This document shows, in pieces, positions 55,357 through 63,205 of a stretch of DNA of 64,000 nt. A program made the position numbers and the translations under genes. This DNA is from Psychrobacter sp. JCM 18902 (GTDB lineage: Bacteria; Pseudomonadota; Gammaproteobacteria; Pseudomonadales; Moraxellaceae), in contig NZ_CAJHBK010000001.1 in assembly GCF_904846615.1 (NCBI RefSeq), positions 2,604,001 through 2,668,000 on the forward strand, written 5' to 3'. Every line of letters starts with the position of its first letter. Position 1 is the stretch's first letter. The notes beneath the pieces were generated by a model. It did no database searches and was not told the DNA's origin. It saw only the letters and a program-made list of their open reading frames with translations.

Positions 55357-56310
55357 TTAAGCAAAATGCTTACGAATAGGACAGTCACTATCATTACTAT
55401 TTTGAGATTTATTCTTTAATTGGTTCCAACGATGATTAATAAAATCTATGACGTTTACCATACTTGGCAATACATGTTCTTTGGTCAGATGTGGCGCTGC
55501 TGCATCTAAACGCTTGGCAAGCTCAGGTAAATGATTGGATGGTATGGCAGGAAAGAGATGATGCTCTACGTGATAAAGCAAATTAAAGGTCAGCAAGTTG
55601 ACCAAAGGATTGCGCTCGGTGCGAGCGATTGTCTCATCACAATCATGATGCACACCCCACACCGCAATGATGCCAACACTGGCATTGGCCAACATCATGG
55701 TCAGTAGGTGATACATCAATACTTGCGCTAACTTGGTCAGAGCAGGAACAGTTAAAGGAAATACGGTCAGTACGAAAGCAACCAAGACGACTAAAGCAAT
55801 CAAGCCAAATTCTAGCCAAGCCAATTTTTGATTGCGACGGCTGCTTAGACGCAGTCCTTGACGATAAATATCGAGTCGATAAGTTATCCCGCCGATCAGC
55901 GCTTGCCACCATGAGCCCTTTGCTAGACTGCCCTCAATATCACTATCGCCCAATGGATTGCGGTGATGTTCCATGTGGGTGGCTCGAATGCTGTGCAAAC
56001 TGGTCATTAGTAGCGCGCTAAGCAACAGTAATATAGCGGTGGTCGTGCGTTTACCTGTCCCTAAGCTATGATGATAGCCATCGTGTGCTTGGCGAAATGC
56101 GGCAGCAAAGAATAAATAAGAAGCCCCGCATGCTAAGACATACCAAGAGTGGCTGGCAAACCACCATGACAACAATAAAAAAGGATAAGGCAAAATAACG
56201 TTGTAAGCAATTTGACCGCGCGTTAACCGGCGCAAGTCTTGCCACTCGACTGCAGCAACAGCCTTTTTAATAGCTTGTTCTTTATTAGCGTGTGTTTGAT
56301 TGACTGTCAT
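55357..56310 (-). CDS. Membrane fatty acid desaturase 2
   Basis: 317 aa from the ATG at 56310, which has GGATG 8 nt upstream; the frame back to 56436 runs over the promoter. His boxes HDGYH, HMEHH and HVEHHLFPAIP. Paralogue of desaturase 1: shares VEWQDLRRLTRGQIAYNVILPYPFLLLSWW with VEWQDLRQLSLGETVYNIFLSLPFLLLSWW. The promoter TTGACA-17-TATAAA overlaps operator O2. Confidence 0.9.
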   Translation of the reverse strand: MTVNQTHANKEQAIKKAVAAVEWQDLRRLTRGQIAYNVILPYPFLLLSWWFASHSWYVLACGASYLFFAAAFRQAHDGYHHSLGTGKRTTTAILLLLSALLMTSLHSIRATHMEHHRNPLGDSDIEGSLAKGSWWQALIGGITYRLDIYRQGLRLSSRRNQKLAWLEFGLIALVVLVAFVLTVFPLTVPALTKLAQVLMYHLLTMMLANASVGIIAVWGVHHDCDETIARTERNPLVNLLTFNLLYHVEHHLFPAIPSNHLPELAKRLDAAAPHLTKEHVLPSMVNVIDFINHRWNQLKNKSQNSNDSDCPIRKHFA

Positions 56311-56388
56311 TTTACACATCCATTTGTTATTACTGTTTTTGGTTGCTGCTATTTTATAGAAACTTATCTCACTTAAACTCAACTGGCT

Positions 56389-56417
56389 TTTATATTTATT
56401 ACATATATTTCTGTCAA
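56389..56417 (-). promoter_or_regulatory. Promoter of desaturase 2
   Basis: On the - strand: perfect -35 TTGACA (56417-56412), 17-nt spacer, -10 TATAAA (56394-56389). The -35 lies inside operator O2, so binding there would block transcription. Confidence 0.75.
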
Positions 56418-56426
56418 AACAGAAAT
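56407..56426. promoter_or_regulatory. Operator site O2 upstream of desaturase 2
   Basis: ATTTCTGTCAAAACAGAAAT, arms ATTTCTGT / ACAGAAAT perfectly inverted around CAAA; the most symmetrical of the three sites. Confidence 0.7.
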
Positions 56427-56466
56427 TATATTGCAAATTTTTTATTTTAAATTACACCGCTAACTA

Positions 56467-56985
56467 TTAACGTAAGACTTTTTTAATACTAGCGCCCAGT
56501 TTTAGGACTTTTTTGAGGATGCTTGTGGGCAGTTTAAGCATCTCAGATGACCATGTGGTTAGGGTACTGACGAATTCTTGGGTATCACGAATACGTGACT
56601 TTACCTCATTATTTTCATGTTCAAATTCAGGACTGTCCATCAATTCTTGTAAGAACTGCACAGTTGGCTCAAGCTCACGCTTTTGTCGTTCAACCACGAT
56701 GATGCGTGCCAGCTCCCAAACGTCAGTATTGGTCGTGAAGTGATCGCGACGATCACCCAATATCGAGACCTTTTGTACTAAGCCCCAATGCTGCAACTCT
56801 TTAATACTATTTGAGACGTTAGAGCGAGCAACACCAAGTGTTTCGGTGATTTCTTCAGCATTTAATGGCTTACCAATGATGAATAACAACGCATGAATCT
56901 GTGACATGGTGCGATTGACGCCCCACTGCGAGCCCATTTCACCCCAATGTAAGATAAATTTTTCGGTCACAGGATTTAGTTTCAT
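56467..56985 (-). CDS. GbsR/MarR-type transcriptional regulator
   Basis: 172 aa. N-terminal FILHWGEMGSQWGVNRTMSQIHALLFI is characteristic of GbsR-like proteins. Winged helix with the recognition helix in LGVARSNVSNSIKELQHWGLV and wing ILGDRRDHFTT. The C-terminal half is helical and probably dimerises. Located just upstream of desaturase 2 on the same strand. A copy of the 20-bp inverted repeat lies 66 bp upstream of its own start, suggesting autoregulation. The regulatory link is inferred from site placement. Confidence 0.88.
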   Translation of the reverse strand: MKLNPVTEKFILHWGEMGSQWGVNRTMSQIHALLFIIGKPLNAEEITETLGVARSNVSNSIKELQHWGLVQKVSILGDRRDHFTTNTDVWELARIIVVERQKRELEPTVQFLQELMDSPEFEHENNEVKSRIRDTQEFVSTLTTWSSEMLKLPTSILKKVLKLGASIKKVLR

Positions 56986-57050
56986 GATTAATATGTACTC
57001 TACTTTATAAGTTTTGATTATTTCATTTACTTATCTTGCGCTATTCTTTT

Positions 57051-57070
57051 ATTTCTGTCAATAGTGAAAT
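57051..57070. promoter_or_regulatory. Operator site O3 upstream of the GbsR-like gene
   Basis: ATTTCTGTCAATAGTGAAAT, identical to O1. Identity extends outward to TTT before and TTA(T/A)TAGATAA after, about 33 bp with one difference. Confidence 0.7.
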
Positions 57071-57108
57071 TAATAGATAACACTCATCGCTTGGTTGACT
57101 GTCATGTG

Positions 57109-57738
57109 CTAACGAATGACCAAACCCGTGGTCGCATCACGAATTTGGCTCGGTAAAATATAGCCTAAAGTGTCAGCCTGCAAGTAGCTGATTTGCTCGC
57201 CAAAATATCCATAAGCATCAGTGAAAGTCATAGCAGGCGGTTGCCCTGATGGATTACAGCTTGTGGAAACCAATAGCCCAAATGGGTTTTGAACGTCGAC
57301 CAGTTGTTGACACAATTGACGAATCATAGGATGCGCAATAACTCTAACCGCCACTGTTTGATGCTGCCCTGTGATCCAAGGAGGGATAGTCGTTTCAAGT
57401 GTCTGAGGGATAGGCAGTAGCCATGTATGGGCTTGCTTACCTTGTAGCTCTATACTGTCAGTATCTGCCTGCCAACTCTTGATGATTTGTTGGCGCTGGC
57501 CTTCTTCTAAAGGCTCTAGTAACGGCTTTAAACGCTCAGCGCTGTCAGTAATGACGATCATGCCTTTGGCTTGTGGACGCTGTTTAATGGATAAAATACG
57601 TTGAACGGCTGCTTCGTCATAAGCGTCACAACCGATACCCCAAACGCTTTCGGTGGGATAAGCAAGTAGCTGTCCTTCTTTAAGCCATTTGGCAGCTTGA
57701 GTGACAGAATCAGTAATAAAAGATGTGGATTTTTCCAT
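57109..57738 (-). CDS. tsaC: L-threonylcarbamoyladenylate synthase TsaC (YrdC)
   Basis: First enzyme of t6A37 tRNA modification, 209 aa. Opening AAKWLKEGQLLAYPTESVWGIGCDAYDEAAVQRILSIKQRPQAKGMIVI is diagnostic, followed by VAVRVIAHP and LLVSTSCNPSGQPP. Lies downstream of dprA with a MITE between, matching the common dprA-tsaC neighbourhood near oriC in gammaproteobacteria. Confidence 0.93.
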   Translation of the reverse strand: MEKSTSFITDSVTQAAKWLKEGQLLAYPTESVWGIGCDAYDEAAVQRILSIKQRPQAKGMIVITDSAERLKPLLEPLEEGQRQQIIKSWQADTDSIELQGKQAHTWLLPIPQTLETTIPPWITGQHQTVAVRVIAHPMIRQLCQQLVDVQNPFGLLVSTSCNPSGQPPAMTFTDAYGYFGEQISYLQADTLGYILPSQIRDATTGLVIR

Positions 57739-57843
57739 GGCTTGAAGGCTTCAAAAAGGTAGAAATTTAAGCACTCATCATAACATAAGACTAAGAAAAA
57801 TTAGGGCAGCGAAGTTTAAAGCGACCTTATTAGCAGCTACCTA

Positions 57844-58013
57844 GGTCGTGTCATCAATTAGCACATTAGTACGTTTAGTGGTCTTAAAGTGGCTAAATTT
57901 TGCTAAACATCGTCAGCAATTTTTTCAATATGTTCATATTAACGGCAATTGCTTCCTTGTTTATCTACAATTTTTCTCATTTTAAGCCTCACAATCTAAT
58001 TGATGACACGCCC
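57844..58013 (-). mobile_element. MITE copy 2 (170 bp, TA-flanked)
   Basis: Inverted ends: reading inward from 58013 GGGCGTGTCATCAATTAG, and from 57844 GGTCGTGTCATCAATTAG (17/18). Flanked by TA at 57842-57843 and 58014-58015. The interior shares ACGATGTTTAGCAAAATTTAGCCA (23/24) with copy 1, in the opposite orientation, plus AAAATGAGA..AAATTG..G near one end. No ORF. It fills the gap between dprA and tsaC; nothing else is seen in that 344-bp stretch. Confidence 0.8.
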
Positions 58014-58082
58014 TAGATTGTACTGTCGTCAATCACTTGGCAGTAGATAAGTGAAAAGCCTAAAGCGATAGAAAGTACGATT

Positions 58083-59360
58083 TTAGACGCGCAAATACCG
58101 TCCGCCTTGCACACTAATGATGCCTAACAATTCAAGCTCCATTAACTGTCCAATCAGCTGCGGTGTGGTAAGTTTGGTAGCGATAATCAGCGCATCTAAA
58201 TCCTGCCCGTGCCAATCAAGCTGGTCGTACACAAGCGTCAAATGCTCTGGTACGACGATAGCGCTGGGAGCAGATTTGATATTAGAGGGTATTGGATGGT
58301 TAGACATTACAGAGATGTTTTTATCTTTATTTGTATGTTTAGTAGCTTTGCTATGATTCGTTTGAGAGCCATTAGATTCGGTAATATCTATACCAATATC
58401 CACAGTATCTTCTGATTTATGAGAATAACTTTCATAACCCAACTGAGCATTGACGTCTTCTAGCACTTGCTGTGGATGATAAATTAAGGTCGCGCCTTCA
58501 CGTATCAAATGATGACAGCCTTCAGCATTGCTATTATCAATATGACTTGGAATCGCAAAAACTTGCTTACCCTGTTCCGAGGTTAAACGCGCGGTAATCA
58601 ACGAACCACTCTGAATGGTTGCCTCTGTCACAATCGTTGCTAAGCTCAATCCAGCGACCAAACGATTACGCCGTGGAAACGTATGCTTATGTGGCATTGT
58701 ATGCGGCAATAGCTCACTAATAATACAGCCGCCTTGCTCAATTATTTGGGCAAACAATTTATCATGATGATTGGGATAATTGACCTCAATACCTGTACCC
58801 ATTACCCCAATCGTTCGCCCTTGATATTCAGCGTCTGCCTGTGCTAAAGCGCCTAGATGTGCTCGCTTATCGACACCCATGGCAAGACCGCTGGTGATGA
58901 TATAACCAGCTTGCGCCAAATATTGTGCGATATCAAAGGTGATTTTTTGGGCATGGGCAGTGGGTTTTCGGCTACCGACGATCGCAATTTGCGCTTGACG
59001 CAAACGCGATTTATTGCCTCGGTAAAATAATAAAGGCGGTGGGTCATAGATTTGCGAGAGCTGGGCGGGATAATCAGGCTGGTCAGCAAATAGCAGACCG
59101 TAGCGCCCTTCGATGAGCGCTTGCTGAATTTTATCGATACTGGCTTGCGTATGCTCTGGCTGTTCATGACGGGCAAGATGGCTATGATGAATACCCAATT
59201 GCCGCCAAGCATCTACTTTGGCGTACCAAGCAAGCTCTGCTGTGCCAAAAGAAGTAATGAGCTTATGATAAGCAGATAATGATGCATTCACCTCAGTCCA
59301 CAGCGCCAGTACTGCGCGCTGCTCATCTGATAAAGAAGAAGTAACTGCCATCATAATCAT
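58083..59360 (-). CDS. dprA: DNA processing protein DprA
   Basis: RecA-loading protein for natural transformation (425 aa). Rossmann-like domain with IAIVGSRKPTAHA, ITSGLAMGVDKRAHLGAL, GTGIEVNYPNHHDKLF and RNRLVAGLS. A long polar linker of about 70 residues (Asn/Lys/Thr/Ser-rich, about 310-370) separates it from a C-terminal winged-helix (LDALIIATKLTTPQLIGQLMELELLGIISVQGGRYLRV). Start may be 59360 or the ATG pair two codons later. comM is also in this window. Confidence 0.94.
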   Translation of the reverse strand: MIMMAVTSSLSDEQRAVLALWTEVNASLSAYHKLITSFGTAELAWYAKVDAWRQLGIHHSHLARHEQPEHTQASIDKIQQALIEGRYGLLFADQPDYPAQLSQIYDPPPLLFYRGNKSRLRQAQIAIVGSRKPTAHAQKITFDIAQYLAQAGYIITSGLAMGVDKRAHLGALAQADAEYQGRTIGVMGTGIEVNYPNHHDKLFAQIIEQGGCIISELLPHTMPHKHTFPRRNRLVAGLSLATIVTEATIQSGSLITARLTSEQGKQVFAIPSHIDNSNAEGCHHLIREGATLIYHPQQVLEDVNAQLGYESYSHKSEDTVDIGIDITESNGSQTNHSKATKHTNKDKNISVMSNHPIPSNIKSAPSAIVVPEHLTLVYDQLDWHGQDLDALIIATKLTTPQLIGQLMELELLGIISVQGGRYLRV

Positions 59361-59430
59361 CTAGCTCGTATAGGCTAAGTTAGTATATCCCGTCCAAAAA
59401 TAAGCATGTTCTCACTTATAGTGTACTCAT

Positions 59431-60528
59431 TTATAGATATGGCGGTGGTAACAGCTGGTCGCCGACGTTTAATGGTAGCTCTGAATCAAGCACATAAGCA
59501 TAGCTAATATTATCGAAAGTATTGAATACCATGACCATACCGCTTGGCTCATTTGGTAAGCGTACTGGCGTGTCATTGTCTTTGGTATCGCGGATCAAGG
59601 CCCCTTTTTGATAGACAGTCAATACATCACCAGGCTTAGCACCATGGGTACTACCTAAGTTGATAGCAACGACACTACCCTTCGCCGCTGAGCTGATTGA
59701 GTCCATGACTCGGACAATCATGCCACCACGACTGACAATTGCAGGGGCTGGATAAAACACAGGTGGAATAGAGTTATTCAACTCAACGAATACGCGATCA
59801 CCTTCACGTACTTCTTTGTCGTAACTGTCGGTGAGCTGCAAACTGCTGACGCCGTTGGTTTCTGTCGAAGTAACCAAACCCGTCGCAACTTGCGTGACTT
59901 CTAGACCAATAACTTCTTGGGTTTTTGGCTCAACATATAGCTCTCCTTCATGGTAGATACCATAACGCTGACCGACGATCAGTGGCACACCTTTGGCATA
60001 CACTTTATCGCCGCTAGCGGTAATTAAGTTGCCTTTTTTAGAAGCCAATATATAAGGGGTGGTATTAAAATCTTGTGGATTAACGATGACTGTCTTATCT
60101 AACCAGTGTTGAATAGCAGACCACGGAAGCGGTGGAATACTGTTGGCTGTTGAAGTGACTGAAACTGTGCTAGATACCACGTTACCCGTTAACTGCTTTT
60201 CAACTCCAGCACAACCTTCGCCAGTATCAACACCAATTAAGGTTTTACCTTGAATCACACATAAGATAAGGATGTCGTTAGGATAAATAAGATTGGGGTT
60301 TTTGATTTGCTTATTGGTTGCCCAGATTTCTTTCCAGCGCCACGGACTGTCTAAATAACGTCCTGATATGTCCCACAACGTATCGCCTTTTTTGACGATA
60401 TAGCGATTGGGCGCATCCGCTTTGATGGCTGGTGGTGGATTGTTAGCGTGGGCAGCACTCATTAGCATTGCACTACTAAATGTCGTGATTAACAGTGCTT
60501 TTGCTATCGTTTTTAAGCTCATCTTCAT
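59431..60528 (-). CDS. Secreted LysM peptidoglycan-binding protein
   Basis: 365 aa from the ATG at 60528. Signal peptide with cleavage near SAAHA, LysM domain around residues 40-95 (YIVKKGDTLWDISGRYLDSPWRWKEIWATNKQIKNPNLIYPNDIL), then a long domain of unknown function with beta-rich repeats (GQRYGIYHEGE, REGDRVFVEL, AKPGDVLTVYQKG). Orthologues sit next to dprA near oriC in many gammaproteobacteria. Longer frame to 60576 is less likely. Confidence 0.88.
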   Translation of the reverse strand: MKMSLKTIAKALLITTFSSAMLMSAAHANNPPPAIKADAPNRYIVKKGDTLWDISGRYLDSPWRWKEIWATNKQIKNPNLIYPNDILILCVIQGKTLIGVDTGEGCAGVEKQLTGNVVSSTVSVTSTANSIPPLPWSAIQHWLDKTVIVNPQDFNTTPYILASKKGNLITASGDKVYAKGVPLIVGQRYGIYHEGELYVEPKTQEVIGLEVTQVATGLVTSTETNGVSSLQLTDSYDKEVREGDRVFVELNNSIPPVFYPAPAIVSRGGMIVRVMDSISSAAKGSVVAINLGSTHGAKPGDVLTVYQKGALIRDTKDNDTPVRLPNEPSGMVMVFNTFDNISYAYVLDSELPLNVGDQLLPPPYL

Positions 60529-60529
60529 T

Positions 60530-60574
60530 GTTATATCCACAATATGTACCGCTGTTGTCGCCACAATTAGTACC
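60530..60574. repeat. 24-bp-period imperfect direct repeat upstream of the LysM gene
   Basis: On the - strand GGTACTAATTGTGGCGACAAC and GGTACATATTGTGGATATAAC are 16/21 identical and three bases apart, just before the LysM start. Confidence 0.35.
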
Positions 60575-60716
60575 ATTTAGATCTATTACTTAACCTTAAT
60601 CTTTGACTGTCATTAAAATAGTGACAAGCAATGAGGGTCGTAAAAGGACTTAACTGTACGATTATCATGACGCTTATAGGGTAGCTGTTCAGTGTAATTG
60701 GCTGGTATGATTACTA

Positions 60717-61556
60717 GGGCGTGTCCCTAATTCAGTTTGCAATGAATCATAGTACAAGCTAGATACAGCATAGACTTATAATTACGAGCCAATTTTTCGT
60801 ATCTAGTCGCAATACTACGGAAGTGCTTTAGCCTTGCAAACGTGTTTTCAACTAAGTGTCGTAGCTTATATAAATAGTGATCAAACGCTACATCTGGTTG
60901 TTTAGCATTTTTTCTTTTAGGGATGACAGGGCTTATGTTATCTTGCTTTAGCCTAGTTCTAATGGTTTCAGAATCATAAGCTTTATCAGCAATAAAGTAG
61001 GTCGCATCCGTTAGCATCTCTATAATATCATCTACCGCTTGGCTGTCGTGGACGTCACCCCCAGTGATTTTAAAATCAATCGGGTTTCCATGCGAATCGA
61101 CGGCGAGATGAATCTTGGTAGTGGTTCCACCTCGTGACTTTCCAGTGGCTCGAAGCTCTCCTCGTCTTGCGCCGCTTGAATGCTGATGACAGCGGATATA
61201 GCTTCCGTCTGCGAATACCCATTCTTCATCAATACTTGCTCGTAGGTCAAAAAAAATTGTTCCCACAACCCCTTTTTTGACAACCTATTAAAACGGTTGT
61301 AGGCCGTTTTCCATGGGCATAGCTCACTCGGTATATCACGCCATGGCGCGCCTGTACGAAGTTTCCACAATATGGCTTCCATGACTTGTTTGTCGTTTTT
61401 CCAAGTATGACAGCCATGAGCCTTCATGGTACTTTGGAGTTGTTCCCATGTATTATCGGTGAGCACTGTTCTTGCCATAATTTAGAGAGCCCTGTTTGAA
61501 ATAGTCTCTTTATTTTAAAGCCTTTATACTTACTTTTACAGATTAGGGACACGCCC
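60717..61556 (-). mobile_element. IS5-family insertion sequence (IS427-like group)
   Basis: 840-bp element with perfect 15-bp terminal inverted repeats GGGCGTGTCCCTAAT, flanked by TA duplications at 60715-60716 and 61557-61558. Encodes one transposase split in two overlapping frames. The TA target, size and two-frame organisation fit the IS427 group of IS5. Inserted between the LysM gene and thrC. Confidence 0.88.
60727..61478 (-). CDS. IS5-family transposase in two frames (probable -1 frameshift)
   Basis: Frame A starts at 61478 (MARTVLTDNTWEQLQSTMK, then LRTGAPWRDIPSELCPWKTAYNRFNRLSKKGLWEQ) and would stop at 61032. Frame B (61266 to 60727) continues the homology from FFDLRASIDEEWVFADGSYIR. 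The frames join at a run of eight T on the - strand (61256-61249), where a -1 slip restores a single protein. The DDE residues are in ADGSYIR, FIADKAYDS and LVENTFARLK. This is likely programmed frameshifting as in other IS427-type elements rather than decay. Confidence 0.87.
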
Positions 61557-61742
61557 TAAAAAAGCGTCTAGCAAAATGATGAGTCGCCGACGCTGTTTCT
61601 AATATTACAATTATATCTACCATAACACAATCATAAACACTTTATTACAATGGCGTAACTTTTATATGAATATTATTTCTATAGTTCCTCATTGAAATTT
61701 ATAGAGTTCCTCATGAAAATAAGCATTAAAATCCACTTTGAC

Positions 61743-63164
61743 TTATGCTGGATTTGGTATCACATGCTGACGGATTTGTTCAGCCACCAGCTCAGCGCTG
61801 TTATCAAGCACCACCACATGTTGCGGTAAGCTCTCTAAGCCTTCGGTATGGGCTGGGCGTGCGATTTCTATTTGACCTATCGCTTCAACGATAGTATCTG
61901 CAAATTTCACTGGCAGTGCGGTCTCAGCACAGACAATCACCTCTCCCTCGCGCTGTAATTCTTTGGCAACCTTGATACCATCAGCAGTATGCGGATCGAC
62001 CAACTCTCCATGCTGCTCATAAAGTGTTTTGATAGTGTCGAGACGGTCGGCATGAGTAGATTTACCCGCAGCAAAACCGTAGCGAGTGTTGACCGCCTCC
62101 ATTAGGTCAGACAAATCAAAACCTTGACCAGATTTTACCCCTTCAAATAACTCATGAACGCGGGCGCTGTCTTTATCTAATAAGAGATAAACAAAACGCT
62201 CAAAGTTAGAGGCTTTTGAGATATCCATTGAAGGACTTGAAGTAATATAGGTTTTTTCAGTCGGACGCGGCTGATAAGCACCTTGATTAAAGAAGTCGTT
62301 GAGTACATCGTTTTCGTTGGTTGCGACGATTAAACGCTCAATCGGCAGACCCATCTCTCGTGCTATATGACCGGCACAAATATTACCAAAGTTGCCTGAT
62401 GGCACGCTAAAACTAACCTTTTCGTCGTTATTTGACGTCACCGCAAAGTAAGCTTTAAAGTAATAAACAATCTGCGCTAGGATTCGACCCCAGTTAATAG
62501 AATTAACCGTACCTAAATTATAAGCCGCTTTAAACTCTGCATCCTGTTGTAGTGCTTTGACGATGTCTTGGCAATCATCAAACATGCCTTCGATGGCGAT
62601 ATTATGAATGTTTTTATCAGTCAAGCTATACATTTGCGCGCGCTGGAATTCGCTCATTTTACCGTGCGGTGACAGCATAAAGACTTCGATATTTTCTTTA
62701 CCACGCAAAGCATATTCTGCCGCACTACCTGTATCGCCACTGGTGGCACCAATGATGGTAATACGCGCGTCTTTTCTTTTAAGCACATATTCAAAAGCAT
62801 TACCCAAAAACTGCATGGCAACATCTTTAAATGCCAATGTCGGACCGTTCGACAAGCCTAAAATGTATAAGTTATCTTCAAGTTTGCGGACAGGAACAAT
62901 CTCATCAGAGCCAAATACCTCAGCAGTGTAAGTGCGCTCAATGATATCTTGCAAATCAGTCGCAGGAATATCAGTCGCAAAACGCTGCATAATCGCCATC
63001 GCAAGCTGTGGATAGCTCAGCGCGCGCCACTCAGTAAGCGTCGCACTATCAATATTCGGATAGTGCTCAGGCAGCATCAATCCACCGTCTGGGGCAAGAC
63101 CCATTAATAACACATCACTAAAATCCATCGGCGCTGTCTGACCACGGGTACTGATATATTTCAT
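61743..63164 (-). CDS. thrC: Threonine synthase
   Basis: PLP enzyme converting O-phosphohomoserine to threonine (473 aa, long-type). N-terminal MKYISTRGQTAPMDFSDVLLMGLAPDGGLMLPE, PLP Lys in LSNGPTLAFKDVAMQFLGN, phosphate-binding IIGATSGDTGSAAEYAL and SVPSGNFGNICAGHIAREMGLPI. AGGAC precedes the ATG. Not next to hom or thrB. Confidence 0.96.
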   Translation of the reverse strand: MKYISTRGQTAPMDFSDVLLMGLAPDGGLMLPEHYPNIDSATLTEWRALSYPQLAMAIMQRFATDIPATDLQDIIERTYTAEVFGSDEIVPVRKLEDNLYILGLSNGPTLAFKDVAMQFLGNAFEYVLKRKDARITIIGATSGDTGSAAEYALRGKENIEVFMLSPHGKMSEFQRAQMYSLTDKNIHNIAIEGMFDDCQDIVKALQQDAEFKAAYNLGTVNSINWGRILAQIVYYFKAYFAVTSNNDEKVSFSVPSGNFGNICAGHIAREMGLPIERLIVATNENDVLNDFFNQGAYQPRPTEKTYITSSPSMDISKASNFERFVYLLLDKDSARVHELFEGVKSGQGFDLSDLMEAVNTRYGFAAGKSTHADRLDTIKTLYEQHGELVDPHTADGIKVAKELQREGEVIVCAETALPVKFADTIVEAIGQIEIARPAHTEGLESLPQHVVVLDNSAELVAEQIRQHVIPNPA

Positions 63165-63205
63165 TAGATTGTCCTGTCTACAATGAGATTATTAGTTAAA
63201 ACGGT

